From NCBI GenBank assembly GCA_017792365.1, contig CP051229.1, positions 2,108,001-2,172,000 on the forward strand: DNA of 64,000 nucleotides, written 5' to 3'. Below are positions 1-8,985 of the stretch, one piece after another. This DNA comes from Hyphomonas sp. Its GTDB lineage: Bacteria > Pseudomonadota > Alphaproteobacteria > Caulobacterales > Hyphomonadaceae. Numbering within the stretch: position 1 is the first letter of the stretch; every line of letters starts with the position of its first letter. Position numbers and translations under genes: made by a program. The notes below the pieces were generated by a model that was given only the letters and a program-made list of their open reading frames with translations, had not been told where the DNA came from and did not search any database.

Positions 1-1975
1 CGCCACGCTTGACCTCGGCGAATGAAGTTCTGCGCACGGCGCGTCCCGGATCGATGCTCGCCGCCAGCCCCATCGCCCGCCCCGGCGTCGACAATTCGCG
101 GCTGGGCCCGCGAGACGTCGTCTTGCCTTTCGGCGCCCCGTCGGTCTCTTCCTCGAACAGCTCGGCCAGCTTGTCGGTCATCGCCCCGCCCAGCTGTTCA
201 GCATCGACGATCGTGACGGCGCGCCGGTACCAGCGGGTCACGTCGTGCCCGATCCCGATCGCCAGCAATTCCACCGGAGACTTGTTTTCCAGATGCGCGA
301 TCACCTCGCGCAGGTGCCGCTCCAGCGGATTGCCGACGTTCACCGACAGCGTCGAATCATCAACCGGCGCCCCGTCCGAAATCACCATCAGGATCTTGCG
401 ATGCTCGGGCCGCGCCATCAGCCGGTCGTGCGCCCACAAGAGCGCCTCGCCGTCGATATTCTCCTTCAGCAGACCTTCCCGCATCATCAGCCCGAGGTTA
501 CGCCGCGTCCGCCGCCACGGGGCGTCGGCGCTCTTGTAAATGATGTGCCGAAGATCGTTCAGCCGGCCCGGGCTGGTCGGTTTGTCCATCCGCAGCCAGT
601 CCTCCCGCGAACGGCCGCCCTTCCACGCCTGCGTCGTAAAGCCGAGAATCTCGACCTTGACGCCGCAGCGCTCCAGCGTCCGGGCGAGGATATCCGCACA
701 TAAGGCCGCCACCATGATCGGACGGCCGCGCATCGAACCGGAATTGTCCAGCAGCAGCGTCACCACCGTATCCCGGAACTTGCTCTCATCTTCCTGCTTG
801 AAGGACAGGGGCGCGGTCGGATCGACGATGACGCGGGTCAGGCGCGCCGTATCAAGAACGCCTTCTTCAAGATCGAACATCCAGCTGCGGTTCTGCTGCG
901 CCATCAATCGCCGCTGCAGCCGGTTGGCCAGACGCGAAACGGCTCCCTGCAATCCCTGCAGCTGCGCATCGAGATAGGCGCGCAGTCGGCTCAGCTCTTC
1001 GGGATCGCACAGCTGCTCAGCGAGCGACACCTCGTCATGAACCGTCGTGAAGACCTTGTAGTCCGACTTGAAGTCATCGCTGTCGCGGAAGTTCGGACGC
1101 ACTGGCGTTGCAGGCTCGTCATCCTCCGCGACATCGTCCACCTCCATGTCGGCGTCCGCATCGGCAGACACCTGCACTTCGGTTTCCTCGCCAGCTTCCG
1201 ACTCGTCCGCCTCCCCCGCTTCGGATTGCGACTCGCCTTCGGACTGTTCGCCCTCTTCAGGATTGTCCTCACCGTCCGCGGCCGCTTCGGTCTCTTCCTC
1301 GGCGTCTTCGCTTTCGTCCGACTGGCCTTCCTCCTCGCCCTGCGGCTCATCGCCCAGATCCAGATCGCGCAACAGGTCATGCACGATCTCGGCGAATGCA
1401 CCCTGGTCGCGCATCTCACCCGCCAGTTTTGACAATGTGGCGCCCGCGCGCTTCTCGATCTCCCGACGCCAGGGCGCAGCCGCAGCCTCCGCGGAGCGGG
1501 GCAGTGCGCGGTCGCTCAGCCGCTCCCGCAGGAGAAACTCGACCGCGTCCGCCATCGGGGCGCGGGAAGACATGTCCTTGCGTCCATACCCGGCGTCAGC
1601 GCAGCGCTTCTCCAGCGCCGCATCGAGATTCTCCGCAACCCCGTCCATCGCCTTGGCGCCGATCGATTCAATCCGCGCCCGTTCGGCCGCCTCGAACAGC
1701 ACCCGCGCATCCTCGCGTCGCGGCGACTGGCTGGCATGCGCCCGGGCGTCATGATGCGCGACCCTCAGCGCCAGCGCATCGGCCTCGCCCCGCGACAGCC
1801 TCACGGCGTCCGCCGCCAGCGTCCGGTTCGGCGTGGTGAGCGTCAGCACATCGCCGCGCGCCACGCCGCCATCGAGCGAGAACTCGACGCTGACTTCGTC
1901 CCGCCCGGCGAGCGCCCGCGTCGCCGACGCCAGCGCATTCTTGAATGTCTCGAGTGAATCGGAACTCTTGCTCAT
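1..1975 (-). CDS. cobT: Aerobic cobaltochelatase subunit CobT (3' end beyond window)
   Basis: CobT works with the AAA+ subunit CobS and with CobN to insert cobalt into hydrogenobyrinic acid a,c-diamide in aerobic cobalamin synthesis. The 658 visible codons show the family layout: a helical N-terminal part, a very acidic Glu/Asp/Ser linker at about residues 211-290, and a C-terminal von Willebrand A domain whose metal site reads D410-N-S-G-S414. The frame is still open at the left edge. Since family members are about 600-650 residues, little can be missing. The ATG at 1973-1975 shares its first base with the TGA of the upstream flavin monooxygenase (TGATG), so the two are probably translationally coupled. 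cobS lies about 2 kb upstream on the same strand; cobN is not in the window. Confidence 0.93.
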   Translation of the reverse strand, partial: MSKSSDSLETFKNALASATRALAGRDEVSVEFSLDGGVARGDVLTLTTPNRTLAADAVRLSRGEADALALRVAHHDARAHASQSPRREDARVLFEAAERARIESIGAKAMDGVAENLDAALEKRCADAGYGRKDMSSRAPMADAVEFLLRERLSDRALPRSAEAAAAPWRREIEKRAGATLSKLAGEMRDQGAFAEIVHDLLRDLDLGDEPQGEEEGQSDESEDAEEETEAAADGEDNPEEGEQSEGESQSEAGEADESEAGEETEVQVSADADADMEVDDVAEDDEPATPVRPNFRDSDDFKSDYKVFTTVHDEVSLAEQLCDPEELSRLRAYLDAQLQGLQGAVSRLANRLQRRLMAQQNRSWMFDLEEGVLDTARLTRVIVDPTAPLSFKQEDESKFRDTVVTLLLDNSGSMRGRPIMVAALCADILARTLERCGVKVEILGFTTQAWKGGRSREDWLRMDKPTSPGRLNDLRHIIYKSADAPWRRTRRNLGLMMREGLLKENIDGEALLWAHDRLMARPEHRKILMVISDGAPVDDSTLSVNVGNPLERHLREVIAHLENKSPVELLAIGIGHDVTRWYRRAVTIVDAEQLGGAMTDKLAELFEEETDGAPKGKTTSRGPSRELSTPGRAMGLAASIDPGRAVRRTSFAEVKRG

Positions 1976-3228
1976 CACCGATGCTTGTAAGGCGTCACAG
2001 CGGCGGACGGAAGGCGTGCATCATCCTTCCCGGCAGCCGCATGGCGACGAATTGCAGCCAGAGGCGCGCAAATTGTCCCACTGACCAATCCGGACAGGAA
2101 TTGCGGCCCGGGCGGAACCCGCGACAGCGGCGCCATCACCCAGTCCCGCCACCACGCTACCGACGCCAGGTCGGACTGATACGCCGGCGTGAATAACCAG
2201 CTGACCGTCTGGTAGAAGCGGATGTGCCAGATACGCATGCGGGCGTAGCTGTCAGCAGCGGATGCAAGATCATCATGCGCGCTCAATGCGCTCGAAAGCG
2301 CCAGCGCGTCGAGCAGTCCCATGTTGGCGCCCTGCCCAAGCTGCGGACTTGCGCAATGCCAGCTGTCGCCAACATGGATCACCCCATCGCTAACCGGCCC
2401 GCGGCGCGTGCGATGGGCGTACGAGGCGAACACCAATTGCTCAGGCTCACTGATCTGTCGCAGCAAATCCTCGGTTTCCGGCCAAAGGGCGACGACCGAC
2501 TCCTTCCACCTCGACAGGCCGCCCGCGCGCCAGGCCTGAAAGTCCGTATGTTTCAGGCTCCAGAAGAACGAAGCCATCCGACGACCGCCGGCCTCCAGGC
2601 TGCCAATCGGCAACACACCGACCATCTTCCGCGCCTGCTCATACCGCTGTTCCAGCGCGGTCGCGTCAAACCGCGCATCGCCCTCGGGCCAGTCGACATT
2701 CGTCCACAGCGCCCCGAACGGCAGCACCTGATCCGGCGGCGCCGACAAAGGCGACCACACCCCCAACGCATCGATCACAAGGTCGAACCGCGCACTGCTG
2801 CCGCCATCGGCAAAGTGCAGACGCCCACCGCTGGCCCCCGCGATCTCACGACCGAACTCGAACGACGCCCCCGCGTCTTCCGCACCCTTCAGCAGGATGT
2901 CGAACAGAGCGCCGCGATGCGCGCCGACGCCATGGCCAGCCTCGCCAGCGCCCGCAGCGTACTGCACATCCAGCACCACCCTGCCCGACGGCTGCACCTT
3001 GCCAAACAATCTACTGATCGCGGCCCCACGAGCCCGCATCGCATCCGCCAGCCCAATTGCGGCGAGCACCTCCATCCCCACCGGCTGAAGGATCAGACCC
3101 GAACCCAGCGGAGCCGGCGACGACATGCGATCGAACACCGTCACCCGCCATCCTTCACGTGCGAGAAAGCGAGCGCAGGCAAGCCCGGATATCCCGCACC
3201 CGGCGATGGCGACCGCGCCCGGCCTCAT
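1975..3228 (-). CDS. FAD-dependent monooxygenase (UbiH/PHBH-like fold)
   Basis: Predicted 417-residue flavoprotein hydroxylase of the COG0654 type. The N-terminus has the dinucleotide-binding GxGxxG motif (GCGISG) followed about 20 residues later by the acidic residue of a VFDR strand. Near residue 280 comes the second FAD motif, GDS followed by [11 protein letters not shown], which contacts the ribityl chain. The substrate cannot be read from the sequence. I start at the ATG at 3226-3228 because it sits directly before the FAD motif; a TTG seven codons upstream (3249) is the alternative. It overlaps the cobT start by one base, but such enzymes are not known in the cobalamin pathway, so coupling may be only transcriptional or translational. 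Confidence 0.85.
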   Translation of the reverse strand: MRPGAVAIAGCGISGLACARFLAREGWRVTVFDRMSSPAPLGSGLILQPVGMEVLAAIGLADAMRARGAAISRLFGKVQPSGRVVLDVQYAAGAGEAGHGVGAHRGALFDILLKGAEDAGASFEFGREIAGASGGRLHFADGGSSARFDLVIDALGVWSPLSAPPDQVLPFGALWTNVDWPEGDARFDATALEQRYEQARKMVGVLPIGSLEAGGRRMASFFWSLKHTDFQAWRAGGLSRWKESVVALWPETEDLLRQISEPEQLVFASYAHRTRRGPVSDGVIHVGDSWHCASPQLGQGANMGLLDALALSSALSAHDDLASAADSYARMRIWHIRFYQTVSWLFTPAYQSDLASVAWWRDWVMAPLSRVPPGPQFLSGLVSGTICAPLAAIRRHAAAGKDDARLPSAAVTPYKHR

Positions 3229-3318
3229 GGCGCTGTGAATCTTCTGCAAGCTTCATCAACGCCCGGAACGGCGCCTGACAACGGGCGTTGCTTGGTCACG
3301 GAAAAAGGAGACCCCGTC

Positions 3319-3504
3319 ATGAAACCGATCATGATCCTACCGGCCGCGGCGTTCAGCGCAATCATGCTGGCGGCGTGTGGCACGGTCGCCGGCGCCGGCG
3401 TTGGCGCGGCAATTGGCAACAACACTGGCGACGGCGACGCCGAACGCGGTGCAATCATCGGCGCAGCTGCCGGCACCGCAGCAGAGATCGCTGACGACGA
3501 CTAG
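3319..3504 (+). CDS. Small glycine-zipper lipoprotein
   Basis: A 61-residue protein preceded by a strong ribosome binding site (AAAAAGGAG, about 9 nt before the ATG). It has a short hydrophobic signal ending in the lipobox LAAC (Cys20), so it should be a lipid-anchored envelope protein. The mature part alternates Gly and Ala (GAGVGAAIG, then GAIIGAAAG), the glycine-zipper pattern seen in small outer-membrane or osmotic-stress lipoproteins. It ends in an acidic DDD. It stands alone, divergent from the flavin monooxygenase. Its precise function is unknown; the lipoprotein assignment is firm. Confidence 0.8.
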   Translation: MKPIMILPAAAFSAIMLAACGTVAGAGVGAAIGNNTGDGDAERGAIIGAAAGTAAEIADDD

Positions 3505-3588
3505 ACCAGACGGCCAAGACCACCACGACTGCGCAGGTTCATCCTGCGCAGCCTGTGTCTGCTTTCCGCAAAGTCTTTGAACCGGGCG

Positions 3589-3912
3589 CTAGCTCGACTT
3601 GCGATCCGCGCCGCCAGACGGCTGGTCTGGTATGTGCGCCCCGCCAATCGACTGGTAGAGGTCGAACAGGCTCTGATGCGCTGAGACCGCCTTCGCATAC
3701 CAGTCCTTCTGGACGACGATCGAGGGATGATCGAGCAGTTGGCGCTCAACCAGATCAAGCGCAATGCTGGCGGCGTGCAGCGCTTCATGACAGCCTAGCG
3801 TACCGGGCGCAAAGCCAGCTTCATCAAATGAAATGCCGCCCATCGCCTGACGGATGCGCTTCAGCGCTTCCTGACGCTGGGCTTCGATCTCTGCTGCGGA
3901 CTGGGACGACAT
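3589..3912 (-). CDS. Conserved hypothetical protein, 107 residues
   Basis: I do not recognise a characterised family. The product is hydrophilic and mostly helical by inspection, with no signal peptide or membrane segment. It begins with an Arg/Glu/Gln-rich helix, and a central segment (CHEALHAASIALDLVERQLLDHP) looks like an amphipathic helix with several His residues. The ATG at 3910-3912 has GGGAG about 10 nt upstream and is preferred to a TTG five codons earlier. It lies just downstream of cobS on the same strand (36 nt) and may be co-transcribed, which says nothing definite about its role. Confidence 0.6.
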   Translation of the reverse strand: MSSQSAAEIEAQRQEALKRIRQAMGGISFDEAGFAPGTLGCHEALHAASIALDLVERQLLDHPSIVVQKDWYAKAVSAHQSLFDLYQSIGGAHIPDQPSGGADRKSS

Positions 3913-3948
3913 ACGCCGCGCTCCCAACGTCTGTAATGAAAGTGAGGC

Positions 3949-4932
3949 CTAGGCGACCTTCACCATGGCCGCGCTTTCCGGAAGCTCTTCGGCGAACGCG
4001 CGCTGATAGAACTCCGCGACCACCGGCCGCTCCAGCTCATCGCACTTGTTGACGAACGTCATCCGGAACGCGAGACCGACATCCCCGAAAATCTGGAAGT
4101 TCTCGGCCCAGGTGATCACCGTCCTCGGCGACATCACGGTCGAGATATCGCCGGCGATAAACGCGTTGCGGGTCATGTCCGCCACGCGCACCATCTTGGA
4201 GATCAGCTCCTTGTCGACATCCGGCGCCTTCGCCGAAACGATCTCCGCCTCCACGTCGTGCTCAAGGTAGTTCAGCGTCGTCACGATCGACCAGCGGTCC
4301 ATCTGGCCCTGGTTCAGCTGCTGCGTACCGTGATAAAGGCCCGTCGTATCCCCCAGCCCCACCGTGTTCGTCGTCGCGAACAGACGGAAGTACGGGTTGG
4401 GACGCATCACCCGGTTCTGGTCCAGCAGGGTCAGCTGGCCCGATGCTTCAAGCACGCGCTGGATCACGAACATCACATCAGGACGTCCGGCGTCATACTC
4501 GTCGAACACGATCGCCATCGGACGCTGCAGCGCCCACGGCAGGATGCCTTCGCGAAACTCGGTGACCTGCTTGCCGTCCTTCAGCACGATCGCGTCCTTG
4601 CCGATCAGGTCGATACGGCTGACATGGCTGTCGAGGTTGATGCGGATCAGCGGCCAGTTGAGCCGCGCCGCCACCTGCTCGATGTGGGTCGACTTGCCCG
4701 TGCCGTGATAGCCCTGAACCATCACGCGCCGGTTGTGCGCGAAGCCTGCGAGGATCGCCATCGTCGTCTGCAGGTCGAACTTGTAGGCCGGATCGAGATC
4801 CGGAACGTAAGGCGTCTTCTCCTTGAAGGCCGGCGCCTTGCCGTCCATCTCGATGTCGAACGTCTTTCGGATGTCGACCTGCTTCTCTGGCTTGAGCGAG
4901 GAAAGGTCGATCGAGTCGTCAATTACGGACAT
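3949..4932 (-). CDS. cobS: Aerobic cobaltochelatase subunit CobS
   Basis: The AAA+ motor of the CobNST cobaltochelatase, which couples ATP hydrolysis to cobalt insertion. The 327-residue length is normal. The Walker A motif GYHGTGKST is at residues 74-82 and Walker B ends in D144-E145 (IVFDEYD). A sensor-1 ATTNT stretch follows near residue 190, and an arginine-containing MDRW segment follows that. The protein is soluble, with no signal peptide. It is separated from its partner cobT by a hypothetical gene, a glycine-zipper lipoprotein on the other strand and the flavin monooxygenase. The J-domain gene and bolA lie just upstream, an arrangement common in Alphaproteobacteria. Confidence 0.96.
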   Translation of the reverse strand: MSVIDDSIDLSSLKPEKQVDIRKTFDIEMDGKAPAFKEKTPYVPDLDPAYKFDLQTTMAILAGFAHNRRVMVQGYHGTGKSTHIEQVAARLNWPLIRINLDSHVSRIDLIGKDAIVLKDGKQVTEFREGILPWALQRPMAIVFDEYDAGRPDVMFVIQRVLEASGQLTLLDQNRVMRPNPYFRLFATTNTVGLGDTTGLYHGTQQLNQGQMDRWSIVTTLNYLEHDVEAEIVSAKAPDVDKELISKMVRVADMTRNAFIAGDISTVMSPRTVITWAENFQIFGDVGLAFRMTFVNKCDELERPVVAEFYQRAFAEELPESAAMVKVA

Positions 4933-5047
4933 GTATGGGAGGATCTCTTCTGGCTAGTCCCGCCAAGATAGGCGCCAGCACACGCTTTGCAACGCAGCAT
5001 TTTCCCATGAGATCCATGAGGCTTTTCAGCGGCGGTGCGCCCGCCCG

Positions 5048-5722
5048 CTAGGCGAGACCGGTCGACTTGAGCGCCTTGAACGCCTTGATCACGACATCCA
5101 GCCGCTGCTCCATCGAGCGATCGCCGCCGTTCGAATCAGGGTGGTAGCGCTTGATCAGCAGGCCATAGCGCGCCCGCACCTCGGCCGGCTGCGCATCCTG
5201 CTTCAGGCCCATTTCTTCCAGCGCACGAATCTGCAGGCGCGTCAGCCGCCGCCCGCTCTCCTGCTGGGAAGCGCGCGATGCAGCCTGCGCTTCATCAAGG
5301 ATCCAGCTACGGCCCCTAAACCGACCCGTGCGCGCCGATGCGCCAGCTTTGCCGCCCACCGGGCCTGCGCCCAGCTTCCAGGTCTTCTGGTGACCATAAT
5401 GGGCCGACGCCTGAAACGCCGCGATTTCCGCTTCCGTCATGCCATCGAAGAAGTCGTAGCTCTTGTTGTACTCGGCCGCATGGCGTTGGCAGAACCAGTG
5501 ATGGTCTTCCGGGCGCTCCTTCTGCCCCGGCACAGCCCCGACCCGCGCTGAAAACGGCTTGGGCGCCTTGCACAGCCCAGGCGCGTCGCAACCCTTGTGC
5601 TCGCACACGCGCGGCTTCGCGCCACGATTGCGGCGGCCACCGGGCGGCTTCACCCGGATGTCCACGAACTTGACGCGGTACTCGTCCTTATGGTCTTCGG
5701 CAGTCGACATGCGTTTGATCAT
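5048..5722 (-). CDS. J-domain (DnaJ-class) protein with C-terminal J domain
   Basis: A 224-residue protein whose last 65 residues form a J domain with the diagnostic HPD tripeptide (KRYHPDSNGGDRS). It is therefore expected to stimulate an Hsp70 partner. The J domain is C-terminal rather than N-terminal. The N-terminal half carries scattered Cys and His (CEHKGCDAPG, then WFCQRHAAEYN), which could bind a metal; this is inference. The gene sits between cobS and the divergent bolA, an arrangement widely conserved in Alphaproteobacteria. The ATG at 5720-5722 is used; an ATG four codons downstream (5708-5710) is equally plausible. Either way the divergent start codons are under 30 nt apart, so one promoter must lie inside the neighbouring gene. 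Confidence 0.85.
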   Translation of the reverse strand: MIKRMSTAEDHKDEYRVKFVDIRVKPPGGRRNRGAKPRVCEHKGCDAPGLCKAPKPFSARVGAVPGQKERPEDHHWFCQRHAAEYNKSYDFFDGMTEAEIAAFQASAHYGHQKTWKLGAGPVGGKAGASARTGRFRGRSWILDEAQAASRASQQESGRRLTRLQIRALEEMGLKQDAQPAEVRARYGLLIKRYHPDSNGGDRSMEQRLDVVIKAFKALKSTGLA

Positions 5723-5737
5723 GGGGTGCGTTCGTTA

Positions 5738-6007
5738 ATGGCTCAAGAATTGACAGGCCGTGCAGCACGCATTCGCGACGCTTTGACCCGCGAATTCTCA
5801 CCAATCGAACTGCATGTGCGCGATGAATCACATCTCCACGCCGGTCACGCGGGCGCCGCGCCCGGCGGCGAGACCCATTACGCGGTGGTGATCCGCTCAC
5901 CTGCACTGGAAAAACTGAGCCGCGTGGGTCGTCATCGGGCCATCAACGCGGCGCTGGCGCAAGAGTTCGAGACGGGGCTGCACGCCCTGTCGATCGACGC
6001 ATCCTGA
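5738..6007 (+). CDS. bolA: BolA family protein
   Basis: An 89-residue BolA-like protein. BolA proteins pair with monothiol glutaredoxins to handle or sense Fe-S clusters, and some bind DNA. The sequence has the family core: an ELHVRDESHLHAGH-type segment with its conserved histidine, followed by the helix ending in RHRAINAALAQEF. There is no signal peptide. It is transcribed away from the J-domain gene with only about 15 nt between start codons. The ATG at 5738-5740 gives the usual family length; longer in-frame starts would run into the divergent gene. Confidence 0.9.
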   Translation: MAQELTGRAARIRDALTREFSPIELHVRDESHLHAGHAGAAPGGETHYAVVIRSPALEKLSRVGRHRAINAALAQEFETGLHALSIDAS

Positions 6008-6063
6008 AGGGCGGCGGCGCAAAGCACCGAAGCCCAACGGCGCAAACACGAACCTACAAACGA

Positions 6064-6097
6064 GAAACGGCCCCAGTCCGCAGACTGAAGCCGTTTC
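6064..6097. terminator. Strong hairpin between convergent bolA and luxR-type genes
   Basis: Inverted repeat GAAACGGC / GCCGTTTC (6064-6071 and 6090-6097) enclosing a second nested repeat, CAGTC-CGCA-GACTG. It lies in the 220-nt gap between convergent bolA and the LuxR-type gene. No clear U-tract follows on the plus strand, so a factor-independent terminator is likely but not certain. I see nothing else I can name between 6098 and 6228; a small RNA there cannot be excluded. Confidence 0.45.
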
Positions 6098-6228
6098 ATA
6101 CCCAGGACCTGAGCCGGGATTACCGGCGCCGCCGATCCCCCTTGGCGCGACCTTCCTGAACCCGGTGCGGAGCGATATCAGGGCTAACCCCGAATCGCAC
6201 AGTGCTAGTTAATCATTGTCGGGTCGCG

Positions 6229-6945
6229 TCAGCTCAAAAGCCCGATATCCTTGGCGATACGGATCGCGTCGATCATGTTCCGCGCCTTCAGGCGTCTCAG
6301 GATCTGCGTCACATGGCTCTCTACGGTCTTGGGCACCGTGCCGCTTCGCGCCGCGACCTCGATATTGCTCCAGCCCTCAGCGCGCATCTGCAGAACCTGC
6401 ATCTGGCTTGGTGAAAGCTCCTCCAGACCGGCGGCGACGAGGTTGGCGGTGGAAACGGGGAGCATGCGCGCAGCTTCATTGGCGAACACATGCGTAGACA
6501 GGCGCAGCGCGGTCCGCGCCTCGGGGCTGCGGTCCAGCTTCTTGCCGCCAACCATCATGATCGCCGACCCGCCCATGTCGAGCGTCACGCGCTTCGTGAA
6601 TCCGTCATGCATGCCGATCCGGGCCGCGAAACCCATCATCTCGTTCATGCCGCCTGTGTGCCCCGCCCGGCTGCTCAGCTCGTCCCAGTACCCGCACGCG
6701 CCGGTCTGCGTCACACTGAGAAAGACGGGATCTGAAGCCTCGTAGCCGCGCGCGAGATAACCCTCCTGCCATTCACGCGGAATGTTGGAGATCGCCCGCT
6801 TGATCGTCTTCCCGCTGACATCATCGCCGACATAGGCGCACAGGAAGTGAGCAGCGCCAACGCGGCGCGCGATGGGCATGAAGGCGTTGATCAGCGCCTC
6901 ACGCGATTTCACGTGATGCGCATCGGCCTCGAATACGAACGTCAT
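6229..6945 (-). CDS. LuxR-type regulator with autoinducer-binding domain (orphan)
   Basis: A 238-residue quorum-sensing-type regulator with an N-terminal autoinducer-binding domain and a C-terminal LuxR helix-turn-helix. Counting from the ATG at 6945, all six residues that line the acyl-homoserine-lactone pocket in TraR/LuxR are present with exact spacing: W59, Y63, D72, P73, W87 and G115. In the HTH the invariant Leu and Gly are kept, but the usual Glu is Gln (SPSQMQVL). No luxI-type synthase is visible in the window, so it is a LuxR solo here. It lies 16 nt behind aroB on the same strand. The ATG at 6943-6945 is preferred to a GTG or ATG at 7005, which would overlap aroB. Confidence 0.85.
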   Translation of the reverse strand: MTFVFEADAHHVKSREALINAFMPIARRVGAAHFLCAYVGDDVSGKTIKRAISNIPREWQEGYLARGYEASDPVFLSVTQTGACGYWDELSSRAGHTGGMNEMMGFAARIGMHDGFTKRVTLDMGGSAIMMVGGKKLDRSPEARTALRLSTHVFANEAARMLPVSTANLVAAGLEELSPSQMQVLQMRAEGWSNIEVAARSGTVPKTVESHVTQILRRLKARNMIDAIRIAKDIGLLS

Positions 6946-6961
6946 CTCGGCAAGCGAGGCT

Positions 6962-8086
6962 TCAGCCACCCGACGTTTCCTCTCGCAGGAAGTCACGCAG
7001 GTCATTGCTGTCGGCGTCGGGGGAAATGAAGGCCTGCCCGATGCCCCGCGCCAGAACCAGTGTCAGCCGCCCCTGCCGCGCTTTCTTGTCATGGGCCATG
7101 TGCGCAACCAGATCGTCCGGCGGATAGGGCCCTCCGGCCAGCTCGCCGATCCGCGTCGTCAGCCCCAGCGCATTCAGCAGCCTCTCGGCTCGCTCGGCAT
7201 CCCCCTCCGGGCACAGACCCAGCCGGACCGAGTAGCGCATCGCCAGCGCCATACCGCAGCCCACAGCCTCGCCATGCAACAGGCTGTCGCCAAAACCATT
7301 CGCGCGCTCCAGCGCGTGCGCGAAGGTATGACCAAAATTCAGCAGCGCCCGAACGCCGCCCTCGCGTTCGTCCGCTGCAACGATCCGCGCCTTGGCCTCG
7401 CACGAAACCCGCACCGCTTCAGCCAGTGCGGCAACCTCTCCGCGCGCCAGCTCCTCAACGGCGCCTTCCAGAAAACCGAAGAAGTCCGGATCGTCGATCA
7501 GCCCGTATTTCGCGACCTCCGCCAGACCCGCCGCCCGCTCGCGCGCCGGCAGCGTGTCGAGCACATCGAGATCGGCCAGCACCAGGCTGGGCTGGTAGAA
7601 CATCCCGATCAGGTTCTTCCCCGCCTTCGAGTTGACCGCAGTCTTCCCGCCAACCGACGAATCCACCTGCGCCAGCAGGGTCGTCGGAACCTGCACGAAC
7701 CGCGCGCCGCGCTTCATCAGCCCTGCCGCCAGCCCGGTGAGATCGCCAATGACGCCGCCGCCAAACGCAACGATCAGATCGTCCCGCTCACAGCCCGCGC
7801 CGATCAGTTCATCACAGACCCGCTCGAGCGACGCCATCGACTTCGACGCTTCGCCCGGCTCGACCATCACCCAGTCCGAAGAGACGCCTTCCGTCTCAAG
7901 GCCGCCGACAAGGCCATCGCGGTGCAGCTCCGCCACCCGGCGGTCCGCCACGACATAGACCCGGTTGCGCGCCAGCAACGGCTTCAGACGCGCGCCAGCG
8001 CTGCCGAGCAGTCCGCGGCCAATCAGGATGTCATAGCTGCGATCGCCCAGCTCAACGCCGACCGTCTTCTCGGCAATCTCTGTCAT
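6962..8086 (-). CDS. aroB: 3-dehydroquinate synthase AroB
   Basis: Converts DAHP to 3-dehydroquinate in the shikimate pathway, using NAD and a divalent metal. The 374-residue length fits the family. Visible motifs are the NAD-binding GGGVIGD (residues 109-115), QVPTTLLAQVDSSVGGKT, and the metal-ligand stretches GLAEVAKYG and NFGHTFAHALE. The ATG at 8084-8086 overlaps the aroK stop as TGATG, so the two enzymes are probably translationally coupled. A longer in-frame reading runs back into aroK and is not real. Confidence 0.97.
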   Translation of the reverse strand: MTEIAEKTVGVELGDRSYDILIGRGLLGSAGARLKPLLARNRVYVVADRRVAELHRDGLVGGLETEGVSSDWVMVEPGEASKSMASLERVCDELIGAGCERDDLIVAFGGGVIGDLTGLAAGLMKRGARFVQVPTTLLAQVDSSVGGKTAVNSKAGKNLIGMFYQPSLVLADLDVLDTLPARERAAGLAEVAKYGLIDDPDFFGFLEGAVEELARGEVAALAEAVRVSCEAKARIVAADEREGGVRALLNFGHTFAHALERANGFGDSLLHGEAVGCGMALAMRYSVRLGLCPEGDAERAERLLNALGLTTRIGELAGGPYPPDDLVAHMAHDKKARQGRLTLVLARGIGQAFISPDADSNDLRDFLREETSGG

Positions 8087-8649
8087 CACACCCCCAGCGT
8101 TTCGCGCAATGCAGTCACGACGTCTTCGGTCGGCCCCTCGCCGGACTGCACCTGATAGTCGGCCTCGGCATAGACCGGCGAGCGTTCGGCGTTCAGCCGC
8201 TCCAGCGTCTCGCGCGGATTGGGCTGCTGCAACAATGGCCGCGTCGACCGTCTCGACACCCGCCGCCACAAAACATCGATATCGGCATTCAGCCAGACGG
8301 TAGTCGCGTGCGCCTTCATCAGCCTGCGCGTCTCCGGGTCCATGTAGGCCCCGCCGCCAGTCGCAAGCACAATCGGATCGCCCGTCAGCAAACGCTCGAT
8401 CACCGCGCGCTCTCCACGCCGGAATTCCGGCTCACCCAGCTTGGCGAATATCTCCGGAATGGAGAGGTCTGCAGCCTTCTCGATCTCGTTGTCGCTGTCG
8501 ACGAACTCCGCGCCCAGCGCAGACGCCAGCTTGCGGCCAATCGTCGTTTTCCCAGCACCCATCATCCCGACAAGCGCAATCGTGCGCGTCAGCTCACCGG
8601 GCCTGGGCGCTGTATCTGCGTCCGGCCCTGATTTCTCCGGGCTTGTCAT
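8086..8649 (-). CDS. aroK: Shikimate kinase AroK
   Basis: Phosphorylates shikimate at the 3-hydroxyl using ATP. The 187-residue protein has the P-loop GMMGAGKTT near residue 28, the shikimate-binding acidic residue in FVDSDNEIE, a FRRGE segment and the substrate-binding GGGAY loop. The C-terminal lid region contains RRVSRRSTRPLL. The ATG at 8647-8649 has AGGAAA about 10 nt upstream. It is the first gene of an aroK-aroB transcript that may also carry the LuxR-type gene. Confidence 0.96.
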   Translation of the reverse strand: MTSPEKSGPDADTAPRPGELTRTIALVGMMGAGKTTIGRKLASALGAEFVDSDNEIEKAADLSIPEIFAKLGEPEFRRGERAVIERLLTGDPIVLATGGGAYMDPETRRLMKAHATTVWLNADIDVLWRRVSRRSTRPLLQQPNPRETLERLNAERSPVYAEADYQVQSGEGPTEDVVTALRETLGV

Positions 8650-8814
8650 CAAACTGTTTCCTAGGGTCACAGCTACACCGGCTCTGTGCCAACGGGCAAC
8701 GCCCACACAACTTCCAGCAGCAGGCGACACACGGTCGCTGGACCGCCCCGGCGCATTCTGTTTTGATCCGCCAACGGTTCGCTCAACCTTCACGCGACCG
8801 GACAGGAGTCCGAT

Positions 8815-8985
8815 ATGCCCTACGCTCGCCGCCGCGGCCCGCCGATCCGCCTGATTCTGGGCCTCATCGTCGTCGGCATCGCAGCCTTGGTCGGCGGCGT
8901 TTACTATTTCGCAGGCAAAGCCGAAGCCAATCGGCCCGAACAGCGCGAAATCCGTGTCGAGGCGCAAAATGTTGGTCCGTTCTAG
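8815..8985 (+). CDS. 56-residue single-pass membrane protein
   Basis: A short gene that is easy to miss. It has a clear AGGAG ribosome binding site at 8804-8808, six bases before the ATG, and ends with TAG at 8983-8985. The product has a basic N-terminus (YARRRGPP), one strong hydrophobic helix at residues 11-32 and a polar charged C-terminus, the layout of a small inner-membrane protein with N-in topology. Its last 17 nt overlap the start of the next gene in another frame, suggesting translational coupling. I do not recognise a family. Confidence 0.65.
   Translation: MPYARRRGPPIRLILGLIVVGIAALVGGVYYFAGKAEANRPEQREIRVEAQNVGPF

Noticed and set aside
1037-1839. Several plus-strand frames of 130-240 codons at the left end
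   Set aside because: All antisense to the acidic linker and N-terminal part of cobT, whose low-complexity codons create artificial open frames.
2224-3318. Long plus-strand frame upstream of the glycine-zipper lipoprotein
   Set aside because: Antisense to the flavin monooxygenase; only the last 62 codons, after a clear ribosome binding site at 3302-3310, look like a gene.
6098-6228. Possible structured small RNA between bolA and the luxR-type gene
   Set aside because: GC-rich with several short stems, but no match to SRP RNA, 6S RNA or tmRNA signatures that I could recognise; kept only as a note on the hairpin.
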